Shown here: one piece after another, positions 1 to 6,024 of the stretch
Layout: every line of letters begins with the position of its first letter
Position numbering within the stretch: position 1 is the stretch's first letter
Source: Deltaproteobacteria bacterium
GTDB taxonomy: Bacteria > Desulfobacterota > Syntrophobacteria > BM002
NCBI GenBank assembly: GCA_020350905.1
Contig: CP070843.1
Location: 2,912,498 to 2,920,490 of the forward strand
Direction: 5' to 3'
Length of the DNA stretch: 7,993 nt
The notes under the pieces: model-generated
The model's input: the letters and a program-made list of their open reading frames with translations, nothing else
The model's database searches: none
What the model was told of the DNA's origin: nothing
Position numbers and translations under genes: made by a program

Positions 1-867
1 CAGGCCTTTAACATCTTCCTAGGCATGACAGGTTATGTGGATTTCGGTTATGTGGCTTTTATGGGTGTGGGCACATATGGAATGGCACTAGGCATCACCA
101 GGTTGGTCCATTTTAAGGGATTGGGAATAGGGTTGATTATAATTGGATTATGTTTGGCAATGGTGATGTCAACCCTTTTGGCCCTGGCCGTGGGGGCTGT
201 GGCACTTAGGCTGCGGGGAGCTTACTTTGCCATAGCGACTATCGGGGTCAATGAGGGGTTTCGATACCTTATTGAAGGGGCAAAGATATGGAATGGTTCT
301 GAAGGCATAATATTTATGGGCCAGATGAACGAAGCCTTTGGCGATGAAGTGGCCAGCGCCCTGTCTACTTTTTGGGCAGACGTCTTAGTGGTGATCATTG
401 CTGCCCTGGCTGCATTCGTGACCCTTCACTACATGAGAAGTAAGATCGGTTACGCCCTTACGGCCCTCAGGGAAGATGAGGATGCCGCCAAGGTCATGGG
501 AATCAATGTGACCAAATTCAAAATTATTGCCTTTATAACCAGTGCGATTTTTGCGGGATTGCTCGGGGCTGCTGCCTGGGCGATTAAAACCCCTTATGTC
601 TTTCCGCCCGAGGTGTTTGAGATCCACTACACGGTGGAGGCCATCATCATAGTGCTTCTGGGTGGCGCCGGGACTCTCCTTGGTCCGGTGGTGGGGGGAC
701 TCATCTACGGTATTTCCAAGTATTTTCTCGCCATCATTTTGCCGGGATTCCAACTGCTTATTTTTGCCCCGATCATCATTATTATTATTGTCTTGTTCCC
801 TGAGGGAACCATTGGTATGTTGAAAAATAGGGTCAGAGGGACCGCCCTAGAGCGATACATAGTTTAG
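1..867 (+). CDS. livM: Branched-chain amino acid ABC transporter permease LivM (5' end missing)
   Basis: Inner-membrane permease subunit of a high-affinity leucine/isoleucine/valine-type importer. The reading frame is open from base 1, so the true start lies upstream of the window; the ATG at 25 is internal, because the residues before it (QAFNIFLG) match the conserved LivM stretch that runs into the G-x-x-x-x-GxxAF region. 288 residues are visible against about 300-340 for the family. Several hydrophobic segments are seen. The cytoplasmic coupling loop ALREDEDAAKVMGIN, which contacts the ATPases, is at about codons 154-168, and the LLGGAGTLLGPVVGG motif is near the C-terminus. A run of six isoleucine codons (772-789) lies in the last membrane segment. 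livG starts 8 nt after the stop, so the genes are one operon. The family call is firm; the exact substrate (branched-chain amino acid, amide or urea) cannot be read from sequence. Confidence 0.95.
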   Translation, partial: QAFNIFLGMTGYVDFGYVAFMGVGTYGMALGITRLVHFKGLGIGLIIIGLCLAMVMSTLLALAVGAVALRLRGAYFAIATIGVNEGFRYLIEGAKIWNGSEGIIFMGQMNEAFGDEVASALSTFWADVLVVIIAALAAFVTLHYMRSKIGYALTALREDEDAAKVMGINVTKFKIIAFITSAIFAGLLGAAAWAIKTPYVFPPEVFEIHYTVEAIIIVLLGGAGTLLGPVVGGLIYGISKYFLAIILPGFQLLIFAPIIIIIIVLFPEGTIGMLKNRVRGTALERYIV

Positions 868-875
868 AGACCAGC

Positions 876-1616
876 ATGTCATTGTTGAGACTCGAAAATA
901 TAACCAAGCGTTTTGGCGGCCTGGTGGCCGTTGATGACGTGAGCCTTGAGATTCAAGAGGGAGAACTCATTGCCATCGTTGGCCCCAACGGCGCTGGCAA
1001 GACCACCCTTTTTAATATTATAAGCGGGGTCTTTTTGCCTGAAGAAGGCAGGGTTTTCTTCCAAGACAAAGACATCACTGAATTGCCTGCATACAAAAGA
1101 GCACCGTTAGGCCTGGGCCGAACCTTCCAAATCCCCAGGCCTTTCAGTTCGGCGAGTGTTCGGGAGAATGTGGCGATTGGCGCCATGTTTGGCACCCTGG
1201 CAGGCAAAGTCACGGTAGATGAGTCTCTGGAGATAGCCGATCATTATATCGATCTCGTAGGCTTGCAAGATCATCGAAACAAGGCAGCCGGAACCCTAAC
1301 CCCAGTGGAAAAGAAATTAATGGAGATTGCTCGTGCCCTGGCGATGAAGCCCAAACTTCTCCTTATGGATGAGGCCATGGCGGGAATGAACCCCAAGGAC
1401 ATCGATGAAATGGTGCAGTTCCTCCTGCGGCTGAAGGAGGAAGAAAAAATGTCCATAATCGCCATGGTTGAGCACATCATGCGGGCGGTGGCTGGGTTAG
1501 CCGAAAGGGTTATGGTGATGCACCAAGGGGCAAAATTCGTCGATGCCCCAACGAAGGAGGCTTTGAGTGATCCGAAGGTAGTTGAGGTCTACTTGGGACA
1601 TTCAAAGGGAGAATAG
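876..1616 (+). CDS. livG: Branched-chain amino acid ABC transporter ATP-binding protein LivG
   Basis: One of the two cytoplasmic ATPases that drive the Liv importer, 246 aa, about the usual length. Seen in order: Walker A GPNGAGKTT at residues 36-44, Q-loop Q85 in GRTFQIPRPF (typical of LivG), ABC signature region LTPVEKKLMEIARAL at 141-155, Walker B LLLMDE at 161-166 with the catalytic Glu, AGMNP after it, and the H-loop His at 200 (MVEH). The signature lacks the canonical LSGGQ core; some LivG-type proteins also deviate here, and Walker A, Walker B and H-loop are intact, so the protein is probably active. The start at 876 fits the family N-terminus (LLRLENITKRFGGL); the RBS is weak (GAGA). 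It is flanked by livM and livF with 8-nt and 1-nt gaps, so translation is probably coupled. Confidence 0.95.
   Translation: MSLLRLENITKRFGGLVAVDDVSLEIQEGELIAIVGPNGAGKTTLFNIISGVFLPEEGRVFFQDKDITELPAYKRAPLGLGRTFQIPRPFSSASVRENVAIGAMFGTLAGKVTVDESLEIADHYIDLVGLQDHRNKAAGTLTPVEKKLMEIARALAMKPKLLLMDEAMAGMNPKDIDEMVQFLLRLKEEEKMSIIAMVEHIMRAVAGLAERVMVMHQGAKFVDAPTKEALSDPKVVEVYLGHSKGE
1605..1611 (+). promoter_or_regulatory. Shine-Dalgarno that sets the livF start
   Basis: AAGGGAG lies 6 nt before the ATG at 1618. It supports 1618 rather than the in-frame upstream ATG at 1582, which would add 12 residues unlike the family and overlap livG by 35 nt. Confidence 0.7.
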
Positions 1617-1617
1617 C

Positions 1618-2325
1618 ATGCTGAGGGTCGAGAATCTGGAATCAGGCTACGGGCCCATGCAGGTATTATGGCAACCCAGTTTGGAGGTCAAGAAGGGTAC
1701 CATCACCTCCTTACTTGGCCCCAACGGTGTGGGTAAATCGACCTTGCTCCGCACCGTGCTGGGCTCAGTGGAGCCCTGGGGAGGGGAAATAACCTATGAA
1801 GAAATGAATGTTACTCGTCTGCCCACTCACAAGAAAGTGGACATGGGTATTACGCTGGTGCCTGAGGGAAAACATCTCTTCGTGGGCATGACCGTACAAG
1901 AGAATTTAATCATGGGGGCCTATCGAAAAGAGGCCCTCAAACATAAGGATGAAACCCTTGAGCTCGTATATTCTTTGTTTCCTGTTCTAAAAGAGAGGGG
2001 TAAACAAGCAGCCGGTTCACTGAGCGGGGGCGAACAGCAAATGGTCACCATAGGGCGGGCACTGATGACGAAACCAAAATTGATCATGCTGGATGAGCCC
2101 AGTCAGGGATTGGCACCAAAACTCGTAGGTGAGGTGTTCGAGACCATTGAAAAACTGAACACCGAAATAGGTTTAACCATACTCCTCGTTGAGCAAAACG
2201 CTGAGGCCTGCCTTAAATCTGCAGACCACGTTTACATCATGCACGAAGGCAGGATCAAGGCGGAGGGACCAGCTGACGAAATAGCAGAGTCAAGTGATAT
2301 AAGAGAAGCTTATTTGGGCATATAG
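1618..2325 (+). CDS. livF: Branched-chain amino acid ABC transporter ATP-binding protein LivF
   Basis: Second ATPase of the Liv importer, 235 aa, normal for LivF. From the chosen start the protein opens MLRVENLESGYG, the usual LivF N-terminus. Motifs: Walker A GPNGVGKST at 34-42, full signature LSGGEQQ at 135-141, Walker B LIMLDE at 155-160 followed by PSQGLAP, and LLVEQNA at 189-195, where Gln replaces the H-loop His, as is typical of LivF. The VPEGKHLF stretch at 81-88 is also family-specific. It is the last gene of the liv operon here; no substrate-binding protein (LivJ/LivK) or LivH is inside the window, and these are expected upstream. LivG with a degenerate signature and LivF with a canonical one suggest that the two ATP sites are not equivalent (inference). 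Confidence 0.95.
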   Translation: MLRVENLESGYGPMQVLWQPSLEVKKGTITSLLGPNGVGKSTLLRTVLGSVEPWGGEITYEEMNVTRLPTHKKVDMGITLVPEGKHLFVGMTVQENLIMGAYRKEALKHKDETLELVYSLFPVLKERGKQAAGSLSGGEQQMVTIGRALMTKPKLIMLDEPSQGLAPKLVGEVFETIEKLNTEIGLTILLVEQNAEACLKSADHVYIMHEGRIKAEGPADEIAESSDIREAYLGI

Positions 2326-2364
2326 TAGTAAAGTAGTTTCCCGCCAAGCCGTTCCTCCCTTCAC

Positions 2365-2439
2365 GCACTCAACTTTATTCCAGAGAAAAAGGCGACCCCC
2401 TCTCGATGGAAGTCGCAGTGACTACAGTCCATTGAGTGC
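2365..2439. repeat. Nested inverted repeat between livF and greA
   Basis: A perfect 8-bp inverted repeat, GCACTCAA at 2365-2372 and TTGAGTGC at 2432-2439, encloses 59 nt. Inside is a second inverted pair, GCGAC at 2392-2396 and GTCGC at 2412-2416. A T-rich stretch (TATTTT) follows the outer arm. It may be the liv operon terminator region or a small mobile-element remnant; the 59-nt enclosed segment makes it an unusual terminator. The rest of 2326-2490 has no gene I can support. Confidence 0.45.
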
Positions 2440-2494
2440 CTATTTTCTGTACTGATCTTAGAGGCGAGACGAGGGAGCGAAGCGATCTGAAAAC

Positions 2495-2523
2495 TTGACA
2501 GTTCCTCAAAGGTTGAGTAAAAA
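2495..2523 (+). promoter_or_regulatory. Sigma70-type promoter for greA
   Basis: A perfect -35 box TTGACA at 2495-2500, a 17-nt spacer and TAAAAA at 2518-2523 (4 of 6 to TATAAT). Transcription would start near 2530, about 105 nt before the greA ATG. It gives greA and the overlapping dynamin-like gene their own promoter, separate from liv. Confidence 0.65.
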
Positions 2524-2541
2524 AGAAAGGCTATGGCAGAT

Positions 2542-2577
2542 GCCCTGGCTGGAGTCGAGCCGGGGCTTTCCATTTTT
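2542..2577 (+). terminator. Attenuator-like terminator in the greA leader
   Basis: A 9-bp stem pairs GCCCTGGCT (2542-2550) with AGCCGGGGC (2558-2566), with one T-G wobble and a 7-nt loop. TTTCCATTTTT follows at 2567-2577. It sits just downstream of the predicted greA start site and upstream of the greA RBS, so it would cut short the greA transcript rather than end liv alone. GCCCC at 2584-2588 can pair with GGGGC at 2562-2566, an alternative fold that would break the stem. The T tract is interrupted, so termination is probably partial. Confidence 0.6.
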
Positions 2578-2617
2578 CTGCAGGCCCCACCATCGGAATC
2601 GGGAGAAAACGCGCTTC

Positions 2618-2625
2618 TAAGGAGG
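2618..2625 (+). promoter_or_regulatory. Strong Shine-Dalgarno of greA
   Basis: TAAGGAGG, essentially the full anti-16S complement, lies 9 nt before the ATG at 2635. It decides that start over the in-frame ATG at 2533, which lies at the promoter's predicted transcription start and would put the attenuator hairpin inside the gene. Confidence 0.9.
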
Positions 2626-2634
2626 AAATTAACC

Positions 2635-3117
2635 ATGGATCGCTTTCCCATAACTCGGGCAGGATATAATCATTTGCGCACCGAGTTGCAACGCCTTGAG
2701 AAGGAAGAAAGGCCTCAAGTTATCCAGGCGATAGCAGAGGCTCGTGAGCATGGCGACATCAGTGAAAATGCGGAGTTTGAAGCAGCCAAAGAAAGGCAGG
2801 CCTTAGTCGAAGGCAAGATCAACGACCTTCATTCTAAGCTCGGCCAGTGTGAGATAGTCGAGCTGTCGGAGGGCTCAGTTGACCGAGTGACCTTTGGTAG
2901 TACAGTGGACCTGGAAGACCTTGATACCGGAGTAGAAGTGCGGTACCGTTTGGTGGGACCGTATGAAGCAGATCTGGCTCAAGGAACGATTTCGGTGACA
3001 TCACCCATCGGCCGGGCCCTGATAGGCAAAGAGGTTGGAGATGATGTCAGGGTGCAAACCCCTGGTGGCGTAAAAAACCTCGAAATCCTTGATATCGACT
3101 ATGCGGTACAATCATAA
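2635..3117 (+). CDS. greA: Transcription elongation factor GreA
   Basis: GreA enters the secondary channel of RNA polymerase and stimulates cleavage of backtracked transcripts. The product is 160 aa; the family norm is about 158. The N-terminal antiparallel coiled coil covers residues 1-75 and carries the acidic tip motif GDISENAEF at 40-48. D41 and E44, the catalytic Mg-coordinating pair, are both present. The C-terminal FKBP-like domain (about 80-155) contains VTFGSTVDLED and the family motif SPIGRALIGKEVGDDV. The start is fixed by the strong Shine-Dalgarno and by the family N-terminus. The gene has its own promoter and an attenuator-like leader. Its last 17 nt overlap the next gene, so the two are probably co-translated. 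Confidence 0.96.
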   Translation: MDRFPITRAGYNHLRTELQRLEKEERPQVIQAIAEAREHGDISENAEFEAAKERQALVEGKINDLHSKLGQCEIVELSEGSVDRVTFGSTVDLEDLDTGVEVRYRLVGPYEADLAQGTISVTSPIGRALIGKEVGDDVRVQTPGGVKNLEILDIDYAVQS

Positions 3118-5338
3118 AGAGCATACTAATCTGGAAAATCTAAAGCAAATTCTGGAGACGTTGACAGCAGAGCTGTCACCGCTCTTTCCGGATGATTCAG
3201 CCCAACTGAATTCGTGGCGCCGCAGTCTCGAAGCCGTATCTGAGTCACTACAAGATCACACTTTGAGGATCGCTGTAGTGGGGCCGGTAAAATCCGGCAA
3301 GAGCACTTTCATCAATGCAATGCAGGGTCGAGATCTGCTCAAGAGGGGCGCTGGAATCGTTACCGCCTTTATCACCCGCATTCGTGTGGGCCCGGAGAAG
3401 AAAGGGTGGGTTGAAATCAAGTCCTGGGAAGAAATAAATGCAGAAGTCAATGAGGCCCTGTCTATGGTGGCGCTGCCACGAGGCTTTGAAGGAGTTGAGT
3501 CTCTAGACCTACGCAGGGATGAGGATCGCCACACCCTGCGCGAGTTCATCCAGGAGCTCACACAGGATAGCCTGACAGGCCGCGAAACATTCGATCCCAA
3601 CATAGTTCTGATCAACGGTTATTTGAACGGATATGATAGGCTGAGCGGTCACGTCAAGGATGAGCCGGTTCTGTTGGAATTCGATGCAGATGAGCTTGAT
3701 CGACATCAGGATTTTGTCAGCCAGGAATCGCAGGCAGTATACCTTCGGGATATGGAACTGCAATTACCCATATCGTGGCTGGGGGAGATGGTGGAAATCG
3801 GTGATTGTCAAGGTAGTGATTCACCCAATCCCCTCCATTTTGCCATGCTGCAGGAATACCTGCTCAGCAGTCACTGCATTCTCTACCTTATCAGCAGCCG
3901 GGTAGGGATTCGGCAGGCTGACTTGAAACTCATCGAAGCCATAAAAATACTTCGACTGCTTCCGCAGACGCTCTTCATTGTCAATGTTGATTTAGACGAA
4001 CACGGCAACATAGAAAATCTGGAACGACTCCAGCAAAGGATCGCTGCAGAGCTTGGTCTGCTCGTGCCAGAAGTCAAGATTTACGCTTTCTCTGCCCTGT
4101 TTGAGCTCCTGGAGACAGCAAACGATATGGACGAGTTGTCCCCACGGGAAAAGAGACGTTTGGGGGGCTGGCATGAAGAGCAGGCAATGGTGGAGGTCTC
4201 GCGGCGTGGATATAAGAATTTTTGTAATGATCTAAAAAAGCTGGTGAAGCGCGAACGAGGTCGAGTTCTTTCCGGGTCCGTTTTGAGCCACCTGCAACGG
4301 GTTAGCCAGAGCATGAAAGACTCGGTTAATACCCGGCAGAGGCTCCTGTCCAGAGATCAGGCAGAACTCGGGGCCTTAGCTGATGAGGTAAAAGTCCGCC
4401 AACAATCTGTGATGGCGGCTCTTGGCACTGTTGAACATACCCTAGACGGGTTGCGCAATTCACTGAAGGAACAAGTCAGGTCTGCGGTTGATTCCTATTT
4501 TGACACCAAGTACGGACCTATCATCACCGACACCATGCAATTGGTGGAAAACTATCAGGTGGACAGTTTTGGTCAGGGCAAACCGGAGGAAGCCAGGAAG
4601 TGGCTCACCAATCTATACCTGTTTTACCAGGATTTTAGGCAGACGCTATCCCGCCATCTCATCGACAAGGTGAATCTGAAAATTATCGACTTTGCCAAAA
4701 GCGAGGAAGAGCAGATCGAAAAAAAACTTATGGAGACGGCAACCGGCTACTGGGATCTGCTGGGGCAGGCGCTCCGACAATACCAGAAAACCCTAACCGA
4801 CTCTGGTTTAACGCTGAGCCAGGTGGCACCAGAGACAATGCCGCAGCCGAAGAAGCCAGGGATAACACCGCCACCCTTCTCTGCTTTTATCCAGCGTTCT
4901 GAGGCCTTAGGCCGGGGATCTCTACTGCTCAGGTTCGGTTTGAGGCGATTGCGCCAACTCTTCTCAGGACTGAAGGGTCGGGTTCTCCGTCGGGACACAA
5001 CAGAGATCGCAGGACCTAACGAAGAGGTGTTTCGGGAAGCTGTTTCTCTGGTCAAGAAAGAAACTCAGAAAGAGTTGCTGAGCTCATTTAGAGACTATCG
5101 GCAAAACTTCAAGTTTGCCTATCTTTTTGCCTTCACAGAGATGTACACTCAGGCTCTTATCCAGTTATTTCGAGATTTTGGCGATGCGACCATGGTTGAT
5201 ATCAGCCACATTCAGGAGGCGGCCCACAAAAGGGTTAGCAGCCAGAGTGATGCCACAGAGGATTTGGCCATTGTCAACCACCGTTTGCAGTACGCCGAAG
5301 AGAACTTGCGCCAGCTAGCAGAAAATCTGGAGATTTAG
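3101..5338 (+). CDS. Bacterial dynamin-like GTPase
   Basis: A large GTPase of the dynamin superfamily, 745 aa; such proteins remodel or tether membranes, but this one's target is unknown. P-loop GPVKSGKST at 61-69, G2-like GIVTAFITRIR at 85-95, a G3 position reading GDCQGSD near 234-240 (D-x-x-G kept, though not the usual DTPG), and a G4-like NVDLDE at 295-300 instead of [NT]KxD. The remainder is mostly helical: a long coiled-coil region (about 395-575), a proline-rich linker (577-593), and a basic amphipathic stretch rich in Arg/Leu (about 608-631) that could be a membrane-touching paddle. No clear transmembrane helix. The ATG at 3101 overlaps the greA end by 17 nt; a TTG at 3089 is also in frame, and neither has a good RBS, so coupling to greA is likely. 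The superfamily is fairly sure; the role is not known. Confidence 0.8.
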   Translation: MRYNHKEHTNLENLKQILETLTAELSPLFPDDSAQLNSWRRSLEAVSESLQDHTLRIAVVGPVKSGKSTFINAMQGRDLLKRGAGIVTAFITRIRVGPEKKGWVEIKSWEEINAEVNEALSMVALPRGFEGVESLDLRRDEDRHTLREFIQELTQDSLTGRETFDPNIVLINGYLNGYDRLSGHVKDEPVLLEFDADELDRHQDFVSQESQAVYLRDMELQLPISWLGEMVEIGDCQGSDSPNPLHFAMLQEYLLSSHCILYLISSRVGIRQADLKLIEAIKILRLLPQTLFIVNVDLDEHGNIENLERLQQRIAAELGLLVPEVKIYAFSALFELLETANDMDELSPREKRRLGGWHEEQAMVEVSRRGYKNFCNDLKKLVKRERGRVLSGSVLSHLQRVSQSMKDSVNTRQRLLSRDQAELGALADEVKVRQQSVMAALGTVEHTLDGLRNSLKEQVRSAVDSYFDTKYGPIITDTMQLVENYQVDSFGQGKPEEARKWLTNLYLFYQDFRQTLSRHLIDKVNLKIIDFAKSEEEQIEKKLMETATGYWDLLGQALRQYQKTLTDSGLTLSQVAPETMPQPKKPGITPPPFSAFIQRSEALGRGSLLLRFGLRRLRQLFSGLKGRVLRRDTTEIAGPNEEVFREAVSLVKKETQKELLSSFRDYRQNFKFAYLFAFTEMYTQALIQLFRDFGDATMVDISHIQEAAHKRVSSQSDATEDLAIVNHRLQYAEENLRQLAENLEI

Positions 5339-5382
5339 TCTCAGTCTTCCCTTATCATTCCCCCAGAAATAATAATTTACAG

Positions 5383-5398
5383 TATAATAATGATCATT
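5383..5398 (+). promoter_or_regulatory. Possible -10 box and palindrome before the GNAT gene
   Basis: A perfect TATAAT at 5383-5388 lies in an AT-rich stretch, 28 nt before the ATG. No good -35 is found at the right distance. The 10-bp perfect palindrome AATGATCATT (5389-5398) sits where transcription would start and could be a regulator site. The gap 5339-5415 holds no terminator that I can see. Confidence 0.4.
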
Positions 5399-5415
5399 CC
5401 TGATGGTTCGAGGCC

Positions 5416-5856
5416 ATGATCAGACCGGTGCGTTCAAAAGACTTCGATGAGCTTCTGCAGATTGAAGCTCAGGCTTTTCCTAAGTCTCAATACGATCGTG
5501 AGGAATTATGGCTTCTCTCTCTGAAGTACCCACACACCTTTCTAGTAACCGTGAGTAATCAAATAGACGGCTACATCGTGTTCAGGCCAGATGGGCACAT
5601 AATTTCCATGGCTGTAAGACCTCATAAGAGGCGCGTGGGCATCGGTACCAGATTGGTACAGAAGGTCATTGGTCACTGCAGTGGGAAATCCCTCCGCCTC
5701 GAGGTTAGGGTAAGTAACCTGGGGGCCCAGAGGTTCTACCTGAATCTTAATTTTCGCATTAAGGCAAGAATAGACGGCTATTACCACGATGGCGAGGACG
5801 CTTTCCTGATGGTGCGGTCAGCCGACGACACAGAGGATGCTAATGAGCTAGCTTGA
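5416..5856 (+). CDS. GNAT-family N-acetyltransferase, RimI-like
   Basis: Predicted acetyl-CoA-dependent acetyltransferase of 146 aa. The N-terminus IRPVRSKDFDELLQIEAQAF is typical of the RimI group. Motif A is at about 62-83, with the acetyl-CoA pyrophosphate-binding loop RRVGIG at 72-77 preceded by the beta-strand ISMAVRP. LEVRVSN at 95-101, the conserved Tyr at 108 and the LNF near 111-113 match the RimI pattern, in which a Tyr acts as general acid. The C-terminal YYHDGEDAFLMV resembles RimI's YY...GEDAIIM. RimI acetylates the N-terminus of ribosomal protein S18; whether this protein does so is inference, since many RimI-like paralogues act on other proteins or small molecules. The RBS is weak. 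The gene stands 77 nt after the GTPase gene and converges on speE. Confidence 0.85.
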   Translation: MIRPVRSKDFDELLQIEAQAFPKSQYDREELWLLSLKYPHTFLVTVSNQIDGYIVFRPDGHIISMAVRPHKRRVGIGTRLVQKVIGHCSGKSLRLEVRVSNLGAQRFYLNLNFRIKARIDGYYHDGEDAFLMVRSADDTEDANELA

Positions 5857-5868
5857 ACCTAATACGGT

Positions 5869-6015
5869 TTGTCCGTCGTCCGTTGTAAGTTCCAGCTTTT
5901 GCTCACTTTGTTTACCGTACAGCGCAGAGCGCTAAGCGTATGGCGTTTATGTCCTATTGGAATTACCCTTTGCCCCATGCCTTACATGGGACAACTGACT
6001 AATGACAACGGACAA
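5869..6015. repeat. Inverted heptad-repeat element filling a convergent gap
   Basis: The gap between the GNAT gene and speE is almost entirely made of degenerate 7-nt units. Outer left units begin TTGTCCG at 5869 and continue to 5889. Read on the - strand from 6015, the right arm gives TTGTCCG, TTGTCAT and further units of that type down to about 5988. The first 21 nt of the two arms are identical at 16 positions when read inward. Nested inside are units with core YANRGSG: left TACAGCG, CAGAGCG and so on at 5918-5945, and, on the - strand, CATGGGG-type units at 5966-5986. CCCATG and CATGGG (5974-5979, 5985-5990) also form a small hairpin. No gene lies here. It starts 12 nt after the GNAT stop and ends 9 nt before the speE stop. 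Confidence 0.65.
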
Positions 6016-6024
6016 TGCCGCAGA

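Noticed and set aside
1582..1617. Upstream in-frame ATG for livF
   Set aside because: It lies inside livG, has no RBS and adds residues unlike LivF; the ATG at 1618 has a good RBS.
2533..2634. 34-residue N-terminal extension of GreA from an upstream ATG
   Set aside because: GreA begins at 2635 by family length and by a near-perfect Shine-Dalgarno; the extension would contain the hairpin and T tract.
2361..2651. 96-codon open frame on the - strand between livF and greA, with a CSHC stretch
   Set aside because: It runs across the greA promoter, attenuator and RBS. The Cys pair alone is not enough to call a zinc ribbon, and no RBS or family match is seen.
3089..3100. TTG start for the dynamin-like gene
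   Set aside because: The in-frame ATG at 3101 is only four codons later and is the stronger start codon; neither has a clear RBS, so the TTG cannot be fully excluded.
5869..6015. Possible CRISPR array
   Set aside because: The units are 7 nt, degenerate and inverted, without spacers or 23-50-nt repeats.
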